A stretch of DNA of 64,000 bases from Deltaproteobacteria bacterium (GTDB lineage: Bacteria; Myxococcota_A; Polyangia; HGW-17), in assembly GCA_016937155.1 (NCBI GenBank), contig JAFGWM010000038.1, forward strand, positions 1-64,000, in the 5' to 3' direction. Position numbers and translations under genes: made by a program. The notes beneath the pieces were generated by a model that searched no databases, had not been told where the DNA came from, and saw nothing but the letters and a program-made list of their open reading frames with translations. Each line of letters starts with the position of its first letter. Positions within the stretch are counted from its first letter, which is position 1. Shown one piece after another: positions 39,010 to 47,797 of the stretch.

Positions 39010-40401
39010 TCAGTTTCCACAACTGACTCTTTCACATCTTGGGGTGTTTGAAACTGTATCACACATGTATCCTTCAGGACATTCAGAATTTGATGCACAG
39101 TTTTTCTTGCCACAGTAACCATTGGAACCACATTCCATACCTGCTGCACAATCAGATTCATCACTACAACTTGTAAGACAGTAACCGGAAAAACAGGTAT
39201 CAGCATATGAAGGACAATCCACAGCATCTGTACATCCACTGCAGGTTCCTGTAGGTAATTCAGGATTACAACTGAGACCTGTTCCACAGTCTTCATCAGT
39301 AACACACTGGAAGTATTCTGCAGGATCCACACAGTAACCATCAGTACAACTGAATCCATCTGCGCAATCTTCAGGAACACAGTTACCTGATGAATCCTCA
39401 ACAAGACCTTCTTCACATTCACATACCGGGCCATCACTGCCTATCACACACAGCGTATGATCACCTTCTGTACAAGGGTTTGGAGTACAACTGTCAATAC
39501 ACTCACCACCAATACAACTTGCTCCGGTCGGACAATCACCATCAGTATTGTATATACTGCAAACCGTCTCAACACAAGGAATTCGGAAACATAAACCCTG
39601 ACCATCAGCATTTTCATCTACACAGACCGAATTTCCCGGACAGTCTTCATCCGTAGTGCAGTAATCTAAAATACAGAGGCCCAGATCACTGCAGCTTCCG
39701 TATGGACAGTCATTTTCATCAATGCATGGTTTTGAGCACGTACCATAGTCGTTACAGATATAGGAAGGCGGGCAGTCTCCCTCATCAACTCTGCATCCAC
39801 TGCAGATTCCTCCAACAACAGTATTGTTACAGATTGTGGGATTCAGTGGATCACCACCATTACAATCTATGTCAGCAACACACTGTTCTTCGAGCATTGA
39901 GGAAACACATACATCACCCAGACAAACATCTTCACCCGGGCATTCTTCCACAGCAACCGGAGAGCAGTATGTATCACCTTCATAGCCATCTTCGCATTCA
40001 CAGTAAAAACTACTTTCATCCTCAGTGCAGACAGTCATATGGGGACCATACTCCTCTTCACTGCATGGATTGGGAGTGCATAACTCACCAGAATTTTCCT
40101 CAGTACACCCGTCCTCAGACTGGATATAGCCCTCATCACATTCGCAACTATAACTGTTTATACCATTTTCATCTGTAACTTCTACAGCATGTGAATTCAA
40201 CCCACAGCACACTTCAGTATATGAACTGTCCTCAAAAAGTCCCTCTTCACATTCACAGACAGCCTCATCGTTTTCCGCCACGCAGACAGTCTTACCCATG
40301 GAAATACAGGGGTTGGGATCACAGGGGTCGGTTGAAGAGTTTGAATCATCATCACACCCTGAAAAAGAAAGTAAAACAGCAATAATAAGTATTCTTTTCA
40401 T
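39010..40401 (-). CDS. Cys-rich EGF-like-repeat lipoprotein
   Basis: SD GAGGAG before ATG at 40401; lipobox SFSGC; repeated C-x-CxxG and PNPC modules (VCECEEGL, SFYCECEDGYEG). Confidence 0.8.
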   Translation of the reverse strand: MKRILIIAVLLSFSGCDDDSNSSTDPCDPNPCISMGKTVCVAENDEAVCECEEGLFEDSSYTEVCCGLNSHAVEVTDENGINSYSCECDEGYIQSEDGCTEENSGELCTPNPCSEEEYGPHMTVCTEDESSFYCECEDGYEGDTYCSPVAVEECPGEDVCLGDVCVSSMLEEQCVADIDCNGGDPLNPTICNNTVVGGICSGCRVDEGDCPPSYICNDYGTCSKPCIDENDCPYGSCSDLGLCILDYCTTDEDCPGNSVCVDENADGQGLCFRIPCVETVCSIYNTDGDCPTGASCIGGECIDSCTPNPCTEGDHTLCVIGSDGPVCECEEGLVEDSSGNCVPEDCADGFSCTDGYCVDPAEYFQCVTDEDCGTGLSCNPELPTGTCSGCTDAVDCPSYADTCFSGYCLTSCSDESDCAAGMECGSNGYCGKKNCASNSECPEGYMCDTVSNTPRCERVSCGN

Positions 40402-40409
40402 TTTTCTCC

Positions 40410-42770
40410 TCATTGAATGAAAGCAATTGTGACACCGTCACCGCCCTCTGTTTTATCACCTGACCTGAAGTGCCTAACGTAGGGACTTCGTTCACATTCC
40501 TCACGTAAACCTTTTCTTAGAACCCCACTCCCGAAACCATGTATAATTGCACAGCACGTCTCATTTTTCAAAATCATATCATCAAAAAATGAAATCATGG
40601 AATTTAATGCTTCATCAAAACGACGACCTCTCACATCCAGAGTATTGGAAGGTGTAATAACCGCAATTTCGTCCTCAATATTCTTTTTTTCCGCCTGAAC
40701 CACTATTTTAGGTTTTTTCATCTGTTCGCTGGAAACGGACGATTTTTTTTCAACTCTGTAAAGACCTGTCACACCAATCTGGGTTTTCATACCTGAAAAA
40801 TCCACCAGAACTTTGCCTTTTCCCATTAAGGATATGATTTTCACAGTATGACCTAACTGCCTGCTGTACACAGTCATATTCTCATGTAGTTCATTTTCCC
40901 CCAGAGAATCTCCCCACCATTTATCCAGATGAGTATTGGCTGTTTTTTCCACACGTTCCAGTCCAAGGCGGATTTCCTTCCGGGTTGATTCATCAGCATC
41001 TTTTGATTTTTCAGTTAGTTTAACAAGAACCCGCTTCAATCTGGCAGCTTCATCAAGAATACCACTGAATCCCTCTCTCCTTATCCTGTCTATTTCCTTT
41101 TTCTTCTCTGATTCAAGCTTCTCAAGCTGGAGCTTTTCCGACTCAAGAAGTTTTCTTTCCTCATCCAGTAAAATAATTTTTTTTCCAAGTTCTTCATTTT
41201 TTAGTCTCAACTGTGTCAGAAGGTTATCAAACTGCATATCACCTTCACCGGCAAGCTCCCTTGCTCTTCTAACAATTTTTCCGCTGAGTCCCATTTTCAT
41301 AGCCAGCGTTATTCCATCACTGGTTCCAGGCATACCCTGTACAAGTTTAAAATCCGGAGTCAGTGCTTCTCCCCCAACACTGGCATTTACAAACCTTGGG
41401 TCAGTATATGCAAGTGCTTTAAGAGCACTGTAGTGGGTGGTAACCAGAGAAGTGGCATTTCCTGAAACAATATGTTCCATAACGGCCTGGGCGAGAACAC
41501 TTCCATGAGACGGAGATGTCCCTGATGCAATCTCATCAATAATAACGAGATCGCCATCATTGAAATTATCTATAATGTCTTTCAGACGCTCAATATGTGC
41601 ACTGAATGTTGAACGATGACTGGAAATATTCTGCTTATCACCAATAACAGTATGAATTCTACCAAACACCGGAATTTTACTGTCGCTTGATGCAGGTATA
41701 TGCAGTCCCATTGCAGCCATCATGCTGAGAATACCGGCGGTTTTAATGGTAACTGTTTTGCCACCTGCATTAGGACCGGTGATTATCAGCATTTTTCCCT
41801 TTTCAAGTTCAATGGTATTCGGAATAACTTCACCCTTTGAGGATAAAAGCAATGGATGTTTTGCATCCTTAAGATAAAGAAAACCCTCAGGACTCCATTG
41901 CCAGGGCATATAATCATATTCAATTGCCAAAAGTGCAGCACTTCTCCAGATATCCATTCCTGTAAGTATTTCCTGATTTCTTCTGAAAGAATCCAGTTCA
42001 TCAGCTGCACTGTCTGCAAGCATTGAGCAAAGCCTCAGTTCTTCCAGCTCAATCTCACTGTCAATCTCTGAAAGCCTGCTGTTTAATTCGTGAATTTCCG
42101 CCGGTTCCATAAATACTGTCTGACCTGTATTGGAAACGCCCCGAATTGTACCACTTATTTTACTGCGAAATTCACTTTTTACAGGAAGAACGGTTCTTTC
42201 CTTACGATGAGTGAAAAAATCGTCCTGAAGCCAGGGTGCCACATCTTTCCTTGAAGCAATTTTTTCAATTTTACCTGTGACTTCCCTGTAGAGTACTTTT
42301 TTGCGTGATTTTAAACCGTACAGTTCAGGACTGGCATTGGATTTAAAAGTTCCATCCCTCTCAATTGAATCATTCAGAAGGTTGTAAAGGTAATCCATAT
42401 CCTGAAGATCAGAAATAAACTCCTTTATTTTTATTCCACGGGATTTTATTGAACTTTCTTTAATAAAGTGAGCTGTTTCTATCTGCCTCAAAAGTAATAA
42501 GAGATTTTCTGTATTTATCACTCCTCCCCTTTCAAGTCTTTGTAGAATTTCTGTAATATCCTCAAGACCAGAAGGAGAAAATGAAATACCTTCGGCACGT
42601 GCACGGACTATTTCACTTATGAGATCCCGTCTGAATCCGGACTCATCCGGTGATTCCGGAAATTTAAGTTTTGAAATAAATTTTACACCCACTTCACTTA
42701 TGCAATGTTTTTTCCATAGACCGGTAACCCCTGACCAGTCAAGATCTTCCATTGTCTGGTAATTTATCAT
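40410..42770 (-). CDS. mutS2: Endonuclease MutS2
   Basis: MutS ATPase ITGPNAGGKTVTIKTAGI, IIDEIASGTSPSHGSVLAQAVMEHI, C-terminal Smr domain LDVRGRRFDEALN...IIHGFGSGVLRKGL. Confidence 0.93.
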   Translation of the reverse strand: MINYQTMEDLDWSGVTGLWKKHCISEVGVKFISKLKFPESPDESGFRRDLISEIVRARAEGISFSPSGLEDITEILQRLERGGVINTENLLLLLRQIETAHFIKESSIKSRGIKIKEFISDLQDMDYLYNLLNDSIERDGTFKSNASPELYGLKSRKKVLYREVTGKIEKIASRKDVAPWLQDDFFTHRKERTVLPVKSEFRSKISGTIRGVSNTGQTVFMEPAEIHELNSRLSEIDSEIELEELRLCSMLADSAADELDSFRRNQEILTGMDIWRSAALLAIEYDYMPWQWSPEGFLYLKDAKHPLLLSSKGEVIPNTIELEKGKMLIITGPNAGGKTVTIKTAGILSMMAAMGLHIPASSDSKIPVFGRIHTVIGDKQNISSHRSTFSAHIERLKDIIDNFNDGDLVIIDEIASGTSPSHGSVLAQAVMEHIVSGNATSLVTTHYSALKALAYTDPRFVNASVGGEALTPDFKLVQGMPGTSDGITLAMKMGLSGKIVRRARELAGEGDMQFDNLLTQLRLKNEELGKKIILLDEERKLLESEKLQLEKLESEKKKEIDRIRREGFSGILDEAARLKRVLVKLTEKSKDADESTRKEIRLGLERVEKTANTHLDKWWGDSLGENELHENMTVYSRQLGHTVKIISLMGKGKVLVDFSGMKTQIGVTGLYRVEKKSSVSSEQMKKPKIVVQAEKKNIEDEIAVITPSNTLDVRGRRFDEALNSMISFFDDMILKNETCCAIIHGFGSGVLRKGLREECERSPYVRHFRSGDKTEGGDGVTIAFIQ

Positions 42771-42784
42771 AATTTCACCGATAT

Positions 42785-43576
42785 TTACTTATCAGCAGAT
42801 AAGTTGAATTTTAAATCCAGAGACAGTTTACGTCTGATTCCAGCAGTTACAGCACCAGAGGTTTCCGGATCTATCCAACTTCCTATCCAGCCACTTGTTA
42901 TACTGCCTTTTATTGCAGTATGAACTCCCGATGAAAATGTCATTACAAAATCACTTTTACCAAGAATCTGAATAGAGATCTCACCAATTTTCACCGGTTT
43001 TTCTGATTCAAAAATTACTGTTGCAGCAACTGAAAAGTTGCCATAAGAATCTCTGTCAGTCACTAAATAATTAATTTTCTGATTAACCTCCAGCAGGGAA
43101 TTCCTGACTGTGACGGTTCTTTTTTTCACTATGCTCCACTTATAACCCTTTTTTATTTCGGATTGTTGGATAGGCGGCAGGTTTCCGATAACCAGATAGA
43201 AATCGATAAAAAGCTCAGACACACCCTTTGGTGCAAAAACGCTGGAAGAAAAACTACCATTTCCGGTATCATATATCATTTCCAGTTTATCTTTTTTTCC
43301 ATCATGGCTGAAAATAAAGTCATCACCAAACAGAGTACCTCTTTCAGATTTTTTCTGAATACGGGTTCCTGTTATTCTATAAGCATTTTTATATTTTTCT
43401 ACTGTGCCCCTCCTGAGAACCAGCATATGTTCCTTATAAGTTCCGGAACCGGAAACATTCAACCTGACATCCTCTGAAAAAAACAGCTTTTTCGACGTGG
43501 TTGATGATGATTTATCTGTACATGAAAATCCACTAATCAGTGCAACAATTGCGATTGATATTATTTTCTTTCCCAT
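42785..43576 (-). CDS. Hypothetical lipoprotein
   Basis: Lipobox ISGFSC and Ser/Thr linker; downstream of rlmE with a short overlap. Confidence 0.6.
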   Translation of the reverse strand: MGKKIISIAIVALISGFSCTDKSSSTTSKKLFFSEDVRLNVSGSGTYKEHMLVLRRGTVEKYKNAYRITGTRIQKKSERGTLFGDDFIFSHDGKKDKLEMIYDTGNGSFSSSVFAPKGVSELFIDFYLVIGNLPPIQQSEIKKGYKWSIVKKRTVTVRNSLLEVNQKINYLVTDRDSYGNFSVAATVIFESEKPVKIGEISIQILGKSDFVMTFSSGVHTAIKGSITSGWIGSWIDPETSGAVTAGIRRKLSLDLKFNLSADK

Positions 43577-44166
43577 GCGTATATGAACAGCTCCTTGCTC
43601 TCGGATCTTGATGAGTCAGGTTTGATCATTTTCACTCTTTTAAACAGTGCGCGAACATTCTTAACTGTATCATCAAAATCTTCACCCTGAAAAATCTTGC
43701 AGTACAACGCTCCCCCTACCTTCAGTATCCCAGGAACCTTATCAAGTACAAAATTCACCAGTTCAGCACTCCTGACACAATCAGTAAATTTGATTCCGGT
43801 AGTGGATGGAGCCATATCCGAAAGTATAACATCGAAAGGACCCCCATTATCTTCCATTATTTTTTCATAATCCAGATCATTGAAATCCGACTTAAAAACC
43901 CTGCACCATGCAGGCAGTGATACTGCAAGTTCATTAAGGTCCACACTAATCAGTTTCCCGGAAGAACCTATTTTTGAGGCAGCATACTGACTCCAGCTGC
44001 CAGGAGCAGCACCCATATCAATAACAGTCATTCCTTTTTTCAGAATTTTATATTTTTCATCGGTTTCCTTGAGTTTATATACTGCTCTTGAAACGAAATT
44101 CTGCTCCTTCGCCTTCCTGAAGTACACATCATGACGGTTACCCTTATTACCTAACTTGCTTCCCAA
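43561..44166 (-). CDS. rlmE: 23S rRNA (U2552-2'-O)-methyltransferase RlmE/RrmJ
   Basis: FVSRAVYKLKETDEKYKILKKGMTVIDMGAAPGSWSQYA, VILSDMAPSTTG. Confidence 0.95.
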   Translation of the reverse strand: MGSKLGNKGNRHDVYFRKAKEQNFVSRAVYKLKETDEKYKILKKGMTVIDMGAAPGSWSQYAASKIGSSGKLISVDLNELAVSLPAWCRVFKSDFNDLDYEKIMEDNGGPFDVILSDMAPSTTGIKFTDCVRSAELVNFVLDKVPGILKVGGALYCKIFQGEDFDDTVKNVRALFKRVKMIKPDSSRSESKELFIYAWERK

Positions 44167-44344
44167 AACAAATACTCCTCAATAAAATACATCGTTGTGA
44201 TTAACAATCGACCTACTATAACGTAAAAATTCCACTTTCCAAGCAATCAGTATTGAAGATCCGGATTTTCACCGGCACTCCATATTTACTATCTGTGGGG
44301 AAATTAATGAATTTATTAAAAGACAGGACAGGCAGACAGAATTT

Positions 44345-44998
44345 CTAGAGATAGACTCTCTTCTTCACGGCATATCTTAGCACTACCAGAGAATTCATAG
44401 CTCCAGGAACACCACCACTCAGAAGAACGATATTGTCCTCAGGGATAATTTTAACTATCTTAAGATTCTGAACAGTAACACGACGGGATCCCATATGTCC
44501 TGCCATTTTCTTTCCCTTAACAACACGCCCTGGTGTGAGACGACAACCAATGGAACCACCATGACGGAAATATTCGTGATTACCATGGGTCTGCTCAAAA
44601 CCTGCAAAATTATACCTCTTCATAACACCCTGAAAACCCTTACCTTTGCTTGTCCCGGTTACATCAACGGGATCTCCCGCTTTGAAAACCTCAGAGGCTG
44701 TGATTTCCTGACCTGCTGTAAATTCAATTTTATCTTCATCTCTTAATCTGAGTTCTCTGATGAATCTACGAGGGGAATGTCCTCTTTTTTCAAACTGACC
44801 GCGGTCAGGTGAATTAAGTCTGGAAGCCTTCTGTTCATCAAAAGCTAACTGAAGTGCGTTATAACCATGTTTCTCAACAGTTTTAACATCAAGAACCAGA
44901 TTAGGATCAACTTTGATAACTGTTACCGGAATACGTAAGCCTGCTTCTGTAAAAATCTGCGTCATACCAAGCTTTTTGCCAATAATACCCATTCTCAT
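44345..44998 (-). CDS. rplC: 50S ribosomal protein L3
   Basis: GIIGKKLGMTQIF, TGTSKGKGFQGVMKRYNFAG, HGGSIGCRLTPGRVVKGKKMAGHMGSRRVTVQNLKIV. Confidence 0.97.
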   Translation of the reverse strand: MRMGIIGKKLGMTQIFTEAGLRIPVTVIKVDPNLVLDVKTVEKHGYNALQLAFDEQKASRLNSPDRGQFEKRGHSPRRFIRELRLRDEDKIEFTAGQEITASEVFKAGDPVDVTGTSKGKGFQGVMKRYNFAGFEQTHGNHEYFRHGGSIGCRLTPGRVVKGKKMAGHMGSRRVTVQNLKIVKIIPEDNIVLLSGGVPGAMNSLVVLRYAVKKRVYL

Positions 44999-45065
44999 TT
45001 GAATTCTCCTTTTCTCCAGAGGAAACCCGCAGTGGCTTCATGGACGTTAAATTTAAGCTGATACT

Positions 45066-45094
45066 CTAATAGTTGAATAAACACAATATGTCAA
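45066..45094 (-). promoter_or_regulatory. Candidate sigma70 promoter of rplC
   Basis: Minus strand TTGACA (45094-45089), 17 nt, TATTAG (45071-45066). Confidence 0.65.
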
Positions 45095-45187
45095 CTTGAA
45101 ATATCCATTGAATAAGTTTAATCTCTCAGTTGAAACTCGGGATATTTCGTTAAAAACAACCGGTTTCCCGAGGGAAAGGCTTTTTTT

Positions 45188-46045
45188 ATGTTACTTGGAA
45201 TAACTGGTGGCAGCGGGTTTTACTCAATCAAATCATTGAATGTTAAAGAAAAAAGATCCGTATGGACACCCTTCGGGATGCCATCATCAGATCTTATTTT
45301 CGGAGAAATAGATGGAAACAGCGTTGTCTTTCTTGCCAGGCATGGCGAAGGACACACTATTCCACCACATAACATCAATTACAGAGCCAACATCTGGGCT
45401 CTTAAAAATGCTGGAGTCACACATCTTGTTGCTGTCAGTGCAGTTGGAAGTCTCAGAGAAGATCTCCCTCCTGGCACTTTTGTTGCGGTGGATCAGTTCA
45501 TTGATTTCACAAAAAACAGAAAATCAACATTTTTTGATGATCTGGCATGCCATGTTAGTTTTGCAGAACCAGTATGCAGCGAACTTGCCGATATGGTTAT
45601 ACTTGCTGCTGAAAACTCCGGTGTTGATATTGCAAAAAACGGAACTTATATATGTATTGAAGGTCCTGAATTTTCGTCTAAAGCTGAAAGTGCATTTTTC
45701 AGGCTGATCAATGCCAGCGTAATAGGAATGACAAATGTTACAGAGGCACGTCTTGCCAAAGAAGCTGAATTGCATTTTTCAACACTTGCAATGGTCACAG
45801 ATTATGACTGCTGGCGAGAAGAAGAAACTCCTGTAACTGTTGAAACAGTTATGGATACAATACGCCAGAATGGTGAAAAAGCCAATTCCACTATCGAGAA
45901 CCTTGTGAAGTACTTCAAATCAGGTTCTTTTAAATGCAATACCTGCAACAATTCACTGTCAGGAGCAATCATGACTGATATGAACAAACTTAGTTCAGCA
46001 AAACGTGAAGAACTGAAACTTTTCACAGGAAGATTCCATAAGTAA
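45188..46045 (+). CDS. mtnP: S-methyl-5'-thioadenosine phosphorylase family protein
   Basis: GGSGFY, FLARHGEGHTIPPHNINYRANIWALKNAGV, CIEGPEFSSKAES, VIGMTNVTEARLAKEAELHFSTLAMVTDYDCW. Confidence 0.9.
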   Translation: MLLGITGGSGFYSIKSLNVKEKRSVWTPFGMPSSDLIFGEIDGNSVVFLARHGEGHTIPPHNINYRANIWALKNAGVTHLVAVSAVGSLREDLPPGTFVAVDQFIDFTKNRKSTFFDDLACHVSFAEPVCSELADMVILAAENSGVDIAKNGTYICIEGPEFSSKAESAFFRLINASVIGMTNVTEARLAKEAELHFSTLAMVTDYDCWREEETPVTVETVMDTIRQNGEKANSTIENLVKYFKSGSFKCNTCNNSLSGAIMTDMNKLSSAKREELKLFTGRFHK

Positions 46046-46713
46046 TGGTAAGAGTACTGATACTTACACTCCTGATACTGCCACCTGGTTGTGGGAAAGA
46101 TCAGGATAAATCACGGGAAATAAAAAAAAGCAAACAGACTTTCAGTGATGTATACAACCTCAAAAATGCAGTCAACCACCTCAAAGTGGGAAAATATAAT
46201 GATTCACTTTTAATTCTGCAGAAGATTCGGACAAAACATCTTAATAATCCCGAATATTTCAACACCCTTGGCATGGCCAGCAGAATAAACAGCTACATAG
46301 AAAAAGATCCTGAACTGAGAAAATCAGAAATAAAATCCTTCCGTAAGGCACTGGAATTGTCACCTGATAATCCCGTATACCTCCTGAATCTTGCAGTTTC
46401 ATTATGGGAAACATCTCAAAAAAAAGAGAGCTGCAGTCTTTTGGAGAAATTTATACGGATAAACCCACTGCATAACGAAAAAAGTGAAATTCTAAACAGA
46501 TTAAAAATCTGCCACAAAAAACCTGAAATGGAAAAAAGTCCTGAAAAGGGTAACAGAATAGTTCAATCTGTAAAAAATAAACCAACTGAAATGAAATCAG
46601 ACGACAAAACAAAAAATAAGGATAACAATATTTCCACTGCTTCAAAAATAATTAATAGAAAAAATATTTCAGTTTCAGATATGGCAGCAGCAAAAAAAAT
46701 AAAAAATCCTTAA
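46045..46713 (+). CDS. TPR lipoprotein
   Basis: Lipobox ILPPGC; SFRKALELSPDNPVYLLNLAVSLWE TPR motif; TAATG overlap with mtnP. Confidence 0.7.
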   Translation: MVRVLILTLLILPPGCGKDQDKSREIKKSKQTFSDVYNLKNAVNHLKVGKYNDSLLILQKIRTKHLNNPEYFNTLGMASRINSYIEKDPELRKSEIKSFRKALELSPDNPVYLLNLAVSLWETSQKKESCSLLEKFIRINPLHNEKSEILNRLKICHKKPEMEKSPEKGNRIVQSVKNKPTEMKSDDKTKNKDNNISTASKIINRKNISVSDMAAAKKIKNP

Positions 46714-46840
46714 TTTTTAATTACAGGTATAGATGTTTTTTTAAGATTCCGATTTTTTATGGTATTAATTTTCCATAAACTCTTACCCGGATTTCAGAAA
46801 AAATGGCACACTGTTCATCCGGCTATGAAAGGTAAAAATT

Positions 46841-47740
46841 ATGGGATTGACAGTAGTTGGATCCGTGGCGTTTGATGATGTTGAAACCAGATATGGAAAA
46901 GTAACCAGGGTATTAGGTGGAAGCGCATCCTACAGTGGAGTTATTGCGTCTAACTTTACCGATGTTAATGTAGTAGCTGTAGTGGGAGAAGATTTTCCCG
47001 ATGAATATATGGATTTACTGAAAAACCGGAACATTGATACCAGGGGTCTAAAAAAAACCAGAGGAAACACCTTTTTATGGAGAGGACGATACTCTGACAA
47101 TTTCGCCAGAAGAACTACAATTGAAACTCAATTGAATGTTTTTGCCGATTTTGATCCTGAGATTCCTGATGAATATGCAGATACATCTTTTCTTTTTCTC
47201 GCAAATATTCACCCGGCTCTTCAACTGAAAGTCCTTGATTCGATGAATGCCAACCCTTTTGTGGCTGGTGACACAATGAATCTATGGATTGATACAGAGT
47301 TAAACCTGCTCAAAACAGTGATATCCAGACTGAACATGATTGCTGTTAATGACGAGGAAATCAGGCAGCTAACCGGTAAATTCAATCTGGTAAAAGCAGG
47401 CAGAGCACTTCAGAAAATGGGTCCTGAATGCGTTATTCTTAAAAAAGGTGAACACGGGGCAATGCTGTTTCATCATGATGAAATGTTTTTTGTTCCGGCA
47501 TTTCCTCTACTCCAGTTCAAGGATCCCACGGGCGCAGGTGACAGTTTTGCAGGAGGTCTTATGGGCTATCTTGCAAGTGTTGGAAAAGTGGATATGGATA
47601 TACTGAAAAAAGCGATGTTTTACGGAGCAGTAAGCGCATCCTTCACTGTTGAAGATTTTTCCCTTAACCGCATAAAGGATCTGACAAAATCAGAAATTGA
47701 TGAAAGATTTGCTTCAATGCAGAGTTACACTTCTCTTTAG
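46841..47740 (+). CDS. PfkB-family carbohydrate/nucleoside kinase
   Basis: VLGGSASYSGVIASNFTDVNVVAVVGEDFP, FKDPTGAGDSFAGGLMGYLA. Confidence 0.88.
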   Translation: MGLTVVGSVAFDDVETRYGKVTRVLGGSASYSGVIASNFTDVNVVAVVGEDFPDEYMDLLKNRNIDTRGLKKTRGNTFLWRGRYSDNFARRTTIETQLNVFADFDPEIPDEYADTSFLFLANIHPALQLKVLDSMNANPFVAGDTMNLWIDTELNLLKTVISRLNMIAVNDEEIRQLTGKFNLVKAGRALQKMGPECVILKKGEHGAMLFHHDEMFFVPAFPLLQFKDPTGAGDSFAGGLMGYLASVGKVDMDILKKAMFYGAVSASFTVEDFSLNRIKDLTKSEIDERFASMQSYTSL

Positions 47741-47797
47741 ATGAGTTTGTTTTGAAAACAGAAGGGGGATTAGATATTTTTGTGTTATAAAAGAAAC

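Noticed and set aside
38976-39437. 153-aa minus-strand Val-rich ORF overlapping the EGF-like gene
   Set aside because: Alternate-frame shadow of the Cys-rich gene; no start signal.
39390-40178. His/Tyr/Gln-rich plus-strand ORFs (39390..39656, 39702..40178)
   Set aside because: Antisense to the Cys/Gly/Asp-rich EGF-like gene; composition is the mirror of that gene's codons.
40936-41433. Ser-rich 165-aa ORF antisense to mutS2
   Set aside because: Antisense shadow of the charged coiled-coil region of MutS2.
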